Source: an uncultured Ruminococcus sp.
GTDB taxonomy: Bacteria; Bacillota; Clostridia; Oscillospirales; Ruminococcaceae
NCBI GenBank assembly: GCA_945877315.1
Contig: CAMCRP010000026.1
Span: forward strand, 1-44,827
Reading direction: 5' to 3'
DNA length: 44,827 nt
Below are positions 38,698 to 44,827 of the stretch, in pieces. Each line of letters begins with the position of its first letter. Position 1 is the first letter of the stretch. The translations under genes were made by a program, and so were the position numbers. The notes beneath the pieces were generated by a model, which ran no database searches, had not been told where the DNA came from, and saw only the letters and a list, made by a program, of their open reading frames with translations.

Positions 38698-39531
38698 TCA
38701 GCAGCTGAGAATAAAATTCATAAAGTTTATTTCGGTAGTTGCAGTGCTCTTTACTCTGTTTTCAAGATCTACGTCTATCTCGACAGAAAATGCCTTGTCA
38801 TTTCCCGTGATAGCATCGGTATAATAGTAACGATATTTGTAAATGGTGAGATCGTCCACCGTCTTTGTGACGGAATAGGGCTTTAATCCCAGAACCTTTT
38901 CTGCTTCTGCGGCGTTCATACCAAACTGTACGGCAGACAGGTCAACAGCACCGCTCAGCTTGCGTCCCCGCCAGTCATTCTGCAAAACGGAGAAATCATA
39001 GTAAGTGACCTTGCTTATCTTTCCGCCGGGATTTGTGGAAACAAACACAGCCCATTCGGGCAAAGTAATGCCGCAGACCCTTACATCTGCATCGTCCTCA
39101 ACAATATAGTTATACGGCGAAACCTTTTCCAAATATGAAAATCTCGACTGCTCATAAAGGGTAACACCCAGCTTTGTTTCGGCTATCTCAACGCTTCTTC
39201 CCAGCGCATCATCGGCGATCTTGTCGGCAGTGCGGCGTCCCTCGGAGGCACCCAGCTGTGCGGCAATAAACATTCCGCCCAGAATGAGTATAATTATCAG
39301 CAGAACGGCAAGCAGAAGCCTTTTGCGAATGGCGGGGCTTGCGGACTTGTCCTTTTTCCCCGATTTTTTCGGGGGCTGCTTTTTGGACGGCTTGACCTGT
39401 TTTTTCTCCGCAGGTTTTATTTCATCGGCAGGTGCATCTGCAAACATATCATAATCCTTTATTTCATTTCCGCAATTGGGACACAGTGCTGTATTCTCGG
39501 GCATCAATTCGCCGCATTTCGGACAATTCAA
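38698..39531 (-). CDS. Zinc-ribbon membrane protein
   Basis: The start is TTG 39531, behind GGGAGG, giving 277 residues. A CPKCGELMPENTALCPNCG zinc ribbon is followed by a Lys/Pro-rich linker, one membrane helix at about residues 75-97 and an extracellular domain of some 170 residues. Such proteins are common in Clostridia without an assigned role. Confidence 0.8.
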   Translation of the reverse strand: MNCPKCGELMPENTALCPNCGNEIKDYDMFADAPADEIKPAEKKQVKPSKKQPPKKSGKKDKSASPAIRKRLLLAVLLIIILILGGMFIAAQLGASEGRRTADKIADDALGRSVEIAETKLGVTLYEQSRFSYLEKVSPYNYIVEDDADVRVCGITLPEWAVFVSTNPGGKISKVTYYDFSVLQNDWRGRKLSGAVDLSAVQFGMNAAEAEKVLGLKPYSVTKTVDDLTIYKYRYYYTDAITGNDKAFSVEIDVDLENRVKSTATTEINFMNFILSC

Positions 39532-39617
39532 GGCTATTCCTCCCTTTAGGTAATATATATGTATATTATACCACACCTCCCTTATTATGTCAAATACAAA
39601 TTTCTACAAGCTTTGCA

Positions 39618-39730
39618 GCTTAATGTGAAAAGTGAAAAGTGGAGTTTATAGTGTTGAGTGATGAGAGTTGAGTGTTGAATTTGGCGTAGAATCAGCGGTT
39701 TTTGTAGGGGACGGGTTCCCCGTCCCGCAG
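39618..39730. repeat. Dispersed host repeat cluster
   Basis: This gap contains GTGAAAAGTGAAAAGTGG, GTGTTGAGTGATGAGAGTTGA-like repeats and a GGGACGGG/CCCGTCCC hairpin (39707-39726). Related GTGGAAAGTG repeats occur at 37055-37080 and 44664-44765, so these are interspersed host repeats. Confidence 0.65.
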
Positions 39731-39763
39731 ATACACAGTATTTCCCTTAGTGTTGAATGAGCA

Positions 39764-39795
39764 ATAAAAAATGCCCCGAGAGTAATTCCCGGGGC
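39764..39795 (-). terminator. Intrinsic terminator after DUF4358 lipoprotein
   Basis: On the minus strand GCCCCG and CGGGGC flank an 11-base loop and are followed by ATTTTTTATT, 24 bases after the lipoprotein stop. Confidence 0.8.
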
Positions 39796-39819
39796 GAAAA
39801 ATGGGGTTATAGGATATTA

Positions 39820-40476
39820 TCAGAGATTATTCAGAGCGTCCTTGAGAGCAGTTTCCATATCGGGAGCGGCAGCAGACAGCAGGAAGTACGCATAATTGCC
39901 CTGTGTGCCGACGATAGAAGCCTCTGCATTCTCAACATCTGCGGGATAGAAAGCGTCCTGCTCCATAGCCTTCTTCTTTCTTGCTTCAAGAGTTTCCTTG
40001 GCAGCGTCAACCTGACCGTCCTTTGCTTCGATAATGATTATCTCGCACATAGTTGCGCTCATGGGACAGTAGTAAATGATGACATTCTCGAAATTCTCGT
40101 TTTCGGGGTCGATAAGGTAGAATTCCTTCATAAACTCTGTTTCGGTCAGCTGCTCAAGGAAGGGGAGATTGTCCTGACCTACCGCATTGATAACTGCTTC
40201 AACGGCGGGCTTCAGAGGATTTTCGGAAACAGCTTCTGCTTCTGTTTCGGCTTCTGTTTCAACTTCTGTTTCAGCTGCTGTTTCCTCCGATGCTTCTGTT
40301 TCGCTTTCTGTTTCGGAAACGGTGGTTGTTTCGGAAACTGTTGTAGTTTCGGAAACTGTGGTAGTTTCGGCAGCTGTTGTGGTTTCAGCGGTGTTGTCAG
40401 ATGTACCGCAAGCTGTCAGCATTGCGCCGCAAATAGCCAGAGAAGCGGCAGCGGCAATAATTTTCTTAAAGTTCAT
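39820..40476 (-). CDS. Lipoprotein with DUF4358-like domain
   Basis: The signal peptide MNFKKIIAAAASLAICGAM ends in the lipobox LTAC at about residue 23. A Thr/Glu repeat linker (ETTTVSETTTVSE...) of about 60 residues follows, then a folded domain with KDGQVDAAKETLEARKKKAMEQ typical of DUF4358. It is an extracytoplasmic lipoprotein of unknown role. Confidence 0.85.
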   Translation of the reverse strand: MNFKKIIAAAASLAICGAMLTACGTSDNTAETTTAAETTTVSETTTVSETTTVSETESETEASEETAAETEVETEAETEAEAVSENPLKPAVEAVINAVGQDNLPFLEQLTETEFMKEFYLIDPENENFENVIIYYCPMSATMCEIIIIEAKDGQVDAAKETLEARKKKAMEQDAFYPADVENAEASIVGTQGNYAYFLLSAAAPDMETALKDALNNL

Positions 40477-40670
40477 TGTTATTCTCCTGTAATTTTATTT
40501 TAAGCGGACATTTCCCGTCCGCTAAAACTATTATAGCAAAACAAACAAAAAAAGCAAGCGGTTTTCATACAATTTAACCGTTGCTTAATAATTTGTAACA
40601 CTCGTGTAACCCTCTGAACGGCGAAATCGTTTAAATCTCGCCGCTCGGGAGTTACTTTGTGTTATTATTT
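40477..40670. other. Intergenic stretch between two lipoprotein genes
   Basis: Hairpins are visible at 40503-40523 (AGCGGAC/GTCCGCT) and 40616-40646 (GAACGGCGA/TCGCCGCTC), the second a likely weak terminator for the upstream small lipoprotein gene. No gene is seen. Confidence 0.5.
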
Positions 40671-41009
40671 TTATTTGTTCACATCGTTGTTATTATTGCC
40701 GTTTCCGTCGGGGACAATATCATCAATAATTTCCCCTGCGCCCGTTACGGCGTCGTCAACCAGATCTTCCGCATCGGTGACAACATCGCCCACAATACCG
40801 TTTTCATCGCCGCCTGCGCCGTTATCGGTAGACGTTCCGTTATTCTCCGCCGAGGAAGCTGCGGAGGTAGTTTCGGAGGTCTGTGACTGCGACTGCGACT
40901 GTGAGGTGGTTTCGGAGTTATTGTTACCGTTGCCTGCATTGTTGTTTCCGCACGCCGTAAAGGACAGGCAGAGTGCTAAAACGGCGGCTGTTCCCAAAAG
41001 CTTTTTCAT
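40671..41009 (-). CDS. Small Asn/Ser-rich lipoprotein
   Basis: The signal peptide has the lipobox FTAC at about residue 20. The rest of the 112 residues is low complexity (Asn, Gly, Ser, Gln, Thr, Asp) with a short acidic helix. No catalytic domain is visible. It may be a cell-surface spacer protein. Confidence 0.7.
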   Translation of the reverse strand: MKKLLGTAAVLALCLSFTACGNNNAGNGNNNSETTSQSQSQSQTSETTSAASSAENNGTSTDNGAGGDENGIVGDVVTDAEDLVDDAVTGAGEIIDDIVPDGNGNNNNDVNK

Positions 41010-41065
41010 TTTCGGATTTCCTTTCGATTTGCTTTTTTGAGCCGCCGCAAGGTAACATAGGGTGC

Positions 41066-43306
41066 TTAGTCCGAATAATTTTCGGCATAGCAGTAATCGT
41101 ACAATTCCTCGGCAAGCTCTGTGTATTCGGGCGGGATAACATATTCTTCACCCGATACATTTAAAGTATAACAGCTTTCCTCGGTAATATACCTGCTAGA
41201 AGCATTTTCCAGTAAAATTGCCAGCTTATATGCAATTGTGTCGCTTTCGCTTTCATAGTAAGAACGGAGATATTTCACCTGACTGTTGTAAGCGGTATAA
41301 CGGCTGTTGTATAGCGTGGAAGAATACTTGTCAAAGCCGTTCGCCGTATAATTTGCAAATTCCTTTCTGTCAGACGGCGATGAAATAATGAACTCCTCAT
41401 TGCTTATTGCCCTTTTCAGCGATGACATATTATACTCCTTTTCGGGGAGCATATCAAGAGAAGCAAGGTAAGCAACGGTATTTTTGTAATGGGGATAAAC
41501 AGTTATTTCCATTCCGTCAATAAGGACGTGGAACTTAGGTGCGGACGCTTTGTAAAATTCCTCGTCCGTTTCCTCCATAATATCCGCATACAGCGCAGCT
41601 GCCAGCTTATCACCGAAATCATCGGGGACGTTATTTAGCCTATACTCCTTTTCCCCAGTGTACATCTGTGAAACGGTAATAATATCATTACTGTTGTAAT
41701 ATTCGACGTAACTGCTTTGGGTTACGCAATTGTTAAACTGATTTGTAACTCTTTCCAGCATAAATTCCGCAAGAGCGGTCTTGTACTCCTCTGTGCGTTC
41801 CACCTCAAGCAGCTTTAGATATTCGTTAAGAGCAAGGTCGTATTTTCTGCATAGCTTTCCGCCTGTTTTCAGATGATATACTATCTGAATACCTCCGCAG
41901 GTGATCTTTCCGACAGTGTCATTATAGTCATAATTACGCACATAATCATAGCTGTACACATTATTGTCAGTTGCACGGTATCTTTCCAGCTCGCCCTTGT
42001 GAATGTCAATGATGCGCTGAATATTTTCGGGAGATTTCACGGTAAATTCAATGGGATAATCCTCCATCTGTCCACGGTAGGAATCAATGGTAATGCTTGA
42101 AACATTCCCCGCAATGGGAACACGGTAAAGCGTCCCGAAGCCGTCTGTCGCCTCGGAAACGGTGGAGATAATAAGCACCGCTGCGACCATTCCCACAAAT
42201 CTGATACCCGACATCCAGATCCTCTTGAATCCTCTGTTTGCAACGACCTCCATTATCATATAGATAACGGCACAGGTAATGAATGCACCCACACCCAGCT
42301 CGCTCATTCCGTCAAACACGGAAATAAGGCAGAATATAACGGAGAATGCAATAATGTGGTAAAACAGCCTGAAAGCAAAGGGTCTGCCCACCTGCTCGGC
42401 ACGTCTTTGACGATAGATAAGAAACGCTCCCGCAAGCATAACCGCCGTCACAAGCATAAGCGGTATTAGCCAGAAGAAAAACTCCTTCCATTCCTCGGAC
42501 ATTGCTTCAAAATCTCCGCCAAATTCCTCAAATACATACAGCAGCCCGAAAACTCCGCCTCCGGGAGATGTGGTGCTGATAGCCTTAATAAAGCTGTTTT
42601 CAAAATCCACGCCGTAAATCTCCCCGATAGTGAGATATGTAAAGCAGGCTATCATAGCGGGGATAATGCCGTTTGCCGCAGCCGTGTAAAAGATACATTC
42701 AAACATACTTCCGCAGCAGCTCATTACCAGCACGGTGAGGGTGTACGCCATCAGCATAATAAATGCCCCGCCGATTATCAGCTGAATATAATAGGGCATC
42801 ATAGGCTTGAAAAATTCAAACTCGATAGGGTTTTTGTATACAACATAGGTCTTGCCCTCGCAAAGGATAAAGCCCAGACCCGTTATAAGCAGACCGATTA
42901 TCTCAGCCGCAAAAAAGGGTGCCAGATACGCCGCAAGTCCCCCAAGAAAATCGGAGAAAAACTTCTGATTCGTACTCAGCGGCAAAGAAAGGCTCATATC
43001 CACCCGTGAACGCTTGCAGAGGTGGTCAAAGGTGTTTATGGCGATAACTATTCCCGCCAAAGCAGCCAAAGCCGTGGAAATTACCGCCAGCACAAGCATC
43101 AGCTCATCAGGCTCGGCATAGTCCTTGTTAAAGAATTTTGTGATAACGTTTATAAAGATAAGCGGCGCAGCGGTCAGGTGCAGAATGAATATCATAATGG
43201 TTATCTTCTTGTTCCTGATAAGCTGCTCCAGAAAATTCTGACGGAAAGGGTTAGTTTTCGCAGGCTTTTCCATAGGCTTCTCGTTACTTAATGCCGTTGA
43301 CATCAT
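41066..43306 (-). CDS. ABC transporter permease with DUF6449-like C-terminus
   Basis: Starting at ATG 43306 (after GGAGGG) the protein has 746 residues. Residues about 30-400 contain some ten membrane helices of the YtrC/ABC-2 type. The last 340 residues are a soluble domain, as in DUF6449 permeases of Firmicutes. It overlaps the ATPase gene and should be the membrane part of that transporter, probably in cell-envelope stress or antibiotic response by analogy with Ytr. Confidence 0.82.
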   Translation of the reverse strand: MMSTALSNEKPMEKPAKTNPFRQNFLEQLIRNKKITIMIFILHLTAAPLIFINVITKFFNKDYAEPDELMLVLAVISTALAALAGIVIAINTFDHLCKRSRVDMSLSLPLSTNQKFFSDFLGGLAAYLAPFFAAEIIGLLITGLGFILCEGKTYVVYKNPIEFEFFKPMMPYYIQLIIGGAFIMLMAYTLTVLVMSCCGSMFECIFYTAAANGIIPAMIACFTYLTIGEIYGVDFENSFIKAISTTSPGGGVFGLLYVFEEFGGDFEAMSEEWKEFFFWLIPLMLVTAVMLAGAFLIYRQRRAEQVGRPFAFRLFYHIIAFSVIFCLISVFDGMSELGVGAFITCAVIYMIMEVVANRGFKRIWMSGIRFVGMVAAVLIISTVSEATDGFGTLYRVPIAGNVSSITIDSYRGQMEDYPIEFTVKSPENIQRIIDIHKGELERYRATDNNVYSYDYVRNYDYNDTVGKITCGGIQIVYHLKTGGKLCRKYDLALNEYLKLLEVERTEEYKTALAEFMLERVTNQFNNCVTQSSYVEYYNSNDIITVSQMYTGEKEYRLNNVPDDFGDKLAAALYADIMEETDEEFYKASAPKFHVLIDGMEITVYPHYKNTVAYLASLDMLPEKEYNMSSLKRAISNEEFIISSPSDRKEFANYTANGFDKYSSTLYNSRYTAYNSQVKYLRSYYESESDTIAYKLAILLENASSRYITEESCYTLNVSGEEYVIPPEYTELAEELYDYCYAENYSD

Positions 43307-44183
43307 AGCCCATTCCCTCCATTTCATAGATAAAAATTTCCTCCAGCGAAAGCGGAATAACGTCGAGAACAACGGGATTTTTGCCCGCCAGCTTCTCTCT
43401 TATCTCCTCCTCGCTGCCCCTTACAATTAGGTACAATACACTCTTGCTCTTTTCAAAATGCAGCACGTCCAGCTCGGGGAACGCTTCCTTTTCGGTATAT
43501 TCCTCGGGGAAAACCGCCTGTATCTTGTGGATATTTCCCTTTACGCTGTCCAGATCGCGGCTGAAAAGCACCTTTCCGTGATGGATAAGCGCAACAGAGT
43601 CGCAGACCTCGTTTATCTCCTTTAGATTGTGGGACGAAATGACGGTAGTAAGCTTTCTGTCCAGCATTGCGTCCACCAACATTCTCTTGACGATAATGCG
43701 CATAGTGGGGTCAAGTCCGTCGAAGGCTTCGTCCAGAAGCAGATAATCTGTGCGGCAGGCAAGGGCGATTATAACTATGGCCTGACGCTTCATGCCCTTT
43801 GAAAATGTGTCTATCTTTTTGTCAAGGGGCAGCTTTATTGTTTCCCGAAGCTTTTCAAATATCTCCTCGGAAAAATTCGGGTAAAAGCCCTTGTAAAAAT
43901 TTTTCAGCGATTTCAGGGTATATCCCCCGAACTGAACCGTTTCATCGTTAATGAAAAATACTCGCTCCTTAACCTCGGGACGGCTGTAAACCTCGCTGCC
44001 GTCAATGAGCACCTCTCCGCCCTCCTGCTTGTAAATGCCCGAAAGCAGACGGAGAATGGTTGATTTTCCCGCACCGTTTGAGCCAAGCAGACCGAACGCC
44101 GTGCCCGTTTCAATGGTCAGGTCAACGTTATCCAAAGCGGTAAAGCTGTCAAACCGCTTGCTGACGCCTTTAAGCTCGATCAC
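43284..44183 (-). CDS. ABC transporter ATP-binding protein
   Basis: The 299-residue ATPase has Walker A GSNGAGKST, the signature FSKGMKRQ, Walker B YLLLDEAFDGLDP and the switch His in ISSHNL. It overlaps both neighbours in the GntR-ATPase-permease operon. Its C-terminal part is specific to YtrB-like ATPases. Confidence 0.92.
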   Translation of the reverse strand: MIELKGVSKRFDSFTALDNVDLTIETGTAFGLLGSNGAGKSTILRLLSGIYKQEGGEVLIDGSEVYSRPEVKERVFFINDETVQFGGYTLKSLKNFYKGFYPNFSEEIFEKLRETIKLPLDKKIDTFSKGMKRQAIVIIALACRTDYLLLDEAFDGLDPTMRIIVKRMLVDAMLDRKLTTVISSHNLKEINEVCDSVALIHHGKVLFSRDLDSVKGNIHKIQAVFPEEYTEKEAFPELDVLHFEKSKSVLYLIVRGSEEEIREKLAGKNPVVLDVIPLSLEEIFIYEMEGMGYDVNGIK

Positions 44184-44565
44184 TGTTGTTTCCTCCCTCC
44201 GAAATTTTTGCGGACAATGCTGTCAGCCGCCCGTGAAGCTCCTCCTCGGTAATTCCCGCATTCATAGCCTCGGACGCTGCGCTGTCAAAATCCGCCATAG
44301 CCTTATCCTTGATACTGTCCGTCTTTATCTCGCTGACGAAGCTCCCTCTGCCCGCCAGAGTGTATATCACCTTGTCGTTTTCCAGCTGATTATACGCCTT
44401 TGAAACGGTGTTGGGGTTCACTCCCAGCTCCTTTGCCAGCTCTCGGACGCTTGGCAGACGGTCATTTGCTTTCAGCTCGCCTTTTAGTATCAGCTCCACT
44501 ATCTTTTTATAAAGCTGCTCGTAAATAGGCGTTCTGCTCAGCAGGTCGATATGATAAAGCTCCAA
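44170..44565 (-). CDS. GntR-family regulator, YtrA type
   Basis: The 131-residue protein is a winged HTH (PIYEQLYKKIVELILKGEL...LPSVRELAKELGVNPNTVSKAYNQLE) with only a short C-terminal helical part, as in YtrA regulators. It heads the transporter operon and probably represses it by binding the inverted repeat at its own promoter. Confidence 0.9.
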   Translation of the reverse strand: MELYHIDLLSRTPIYEQLYKKIVELILKGELKANDRLPSVRELAKELGVNPNTVSKAYNQLENDKVIYTLAGRGSFVSEIKTDSIKDKAMADFDSAASEAMNAGITEEELHGRLTALSAKISEGGNNSDRA

Positions 44566-44590
44566 ATACTTTCGCTCCTTTCTGTTATAT

Positions 44591-44650
44591 TTGTACTAGG
44601 TGTACTATCTAGTGTAATACAAGTATAACACAGCTTTTTGTGTTTGTCAA
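44591..44650 (-). promoter_or_regulatory. Promoter and operator of GntR-ABC operon
   Basis: On the minus strand TTGACA (44650-44645), a 17-base spacer and TATACT (44627-44622) form a near-consensus promoter. Directly downstream lies a nested inverted repeat: TTGTA...TACAA (44591-44622) with inner ACTAG-N9-CTAGT (44595-44613), a likely GntR site over the transcription start. Confidence 0.8.
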
Positions 44651-44663
44651 GACCCTTTTCAAA

Positions 44664-44765
44664 ATTAATGTGGAGAGTGGAGAGTGAAAAGTGAAATTTT
44701 TGTGTTTGGAGCAGTTTTTTTCAACACTAAAAATTCCACTTTCCACTTTTCACTTTCCACACTAA
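44664..44765. repeat. Dispersed repeat forming an inverted pair
   Basis: A GTGGAGAGTGGAGAGTG-type array is followed after a short spacer by a near reverse complement (CCACTTTCCACTTTTCACTT). It can fold into a long hairpin and is related to the copies at 37055 and 39618. Confidence 0.65.
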
Positions 44766-44773
44766 AAACAAAT

Positions 44774-44791
44774 GGGGCTGTAAAAAAACAG
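44774..44791. terminator. Small hairpin, possible terminator
   Basis: GGCTGT and ACAGCC flank an A-rich loop close to the window edge. Its partner gene lies outside the window. Confidence 0.35.
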
Positions 44792-44827
44792 CCAAAAGCA
44801 GCCGAGATTTCCTAATTTTAGGAGATC

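Noticed and set aside
40260-40400. Coding repeat in the lipoprotein as a regulatory repeat
   Set aside because: The ACTGTTGTAGTTTCGG-like repeats encode the Thr/Glu linker and need no further explanation.
1-44827. tRNA, rRNA, retron or diversity-generating retroelement
   Set aside because: No cloverleaf, rRNA-like or reverse transcriptase sequence was found on either strand.

Overview
The window is about 45 kb of a Gram-positive gut or rumen Clostridia genome. Ruminococcus or a close Oscillospiraceae relative is my inference, from strong AAGGAGG-type ribosome binding sites, a group-B-like [FeFe] hydrogenase, Thr/Glu-rich lipoproteins of the DUF4358 type, a YtrA/ABC/DUF6449 operon and BspA-type leucine-rich repeats. 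Positions 1 to about 37050 hold most of a transposable (Mu-like) prophage in reverse orientation. Positions about 37050 to 44827 are host chromosome.

Prophage, read in its own direction (right to left). A divergent control region (34629-34819) separates the plus-strand S24/LexA-type repressor (34820-35560) and a linked membrane protein from the minus-strand early operon. The early operon carries two unknown proteins, a small Xre protein, a 66-residue protein, a MuA-like DDE transposase, a MuB-like AAA ATPase, many small early proteins, an AbrB/zinc-ribbon protein, a replisome-organiser-like protein, a gp16-like protein, a radical SAM protein and finally a Mor-family activator (23286-23618) followed by a terminator. 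A consensus promoter with a perfect 16-bp palindrome in its spacer (23180-23208) starts the late region: two tiny membrane or amphipathic peptides, an HTH protein, a terminator, gp25-, gp26- and gp27-like genes, a NusG/LoaP-like antiterminator, a 225-base leader with hairpins and a second terminator, then terminase, portal, a MuF head protein with a C-terminal JAB/JAMM domain, a probable immunity gene, a third terminator, scaffold, decoration, capsid, connectors, tail tube, tail chaperones, tape measure, tail tip, LRR tail protein, endolysin, holin, and at the window edge a Dam-type methylase. The structural genes are siphovirus-like (long tape measure, no sheath), so this looks like a transposable siphophage.

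Two candidate systems stand out. (1) A NusG-paralogue late antitermination circuit: the gene sits between terminators inside its own operon, with two GAAA-capped hairpins in the upstream transcript. (2) A MuF polymorphic-toxin module: a phage head protein fused to an HxH-x9-SxxD metallopeptidase-like domain, with a small overlapping downstream gene that could be its immunity protein. The repressor region has three copies of one operator, one of them inside the repressor gene exactly 200 bp from its neighbour. A plausible phage terminus (TGTA... on the minus strand, ending at 37050) lies beside host repeat DNA.

Host part: a group-B-like [FeFe] hydrogenase, a zinc-ribbon membrane protein, two lipoproteins and a GntR (YtrA-type) regulator with an ABC ATPase and a permease behind a consensus promoter. 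Host intergenic spaces carry dispersed GTGGAAAGTG-type repeats.
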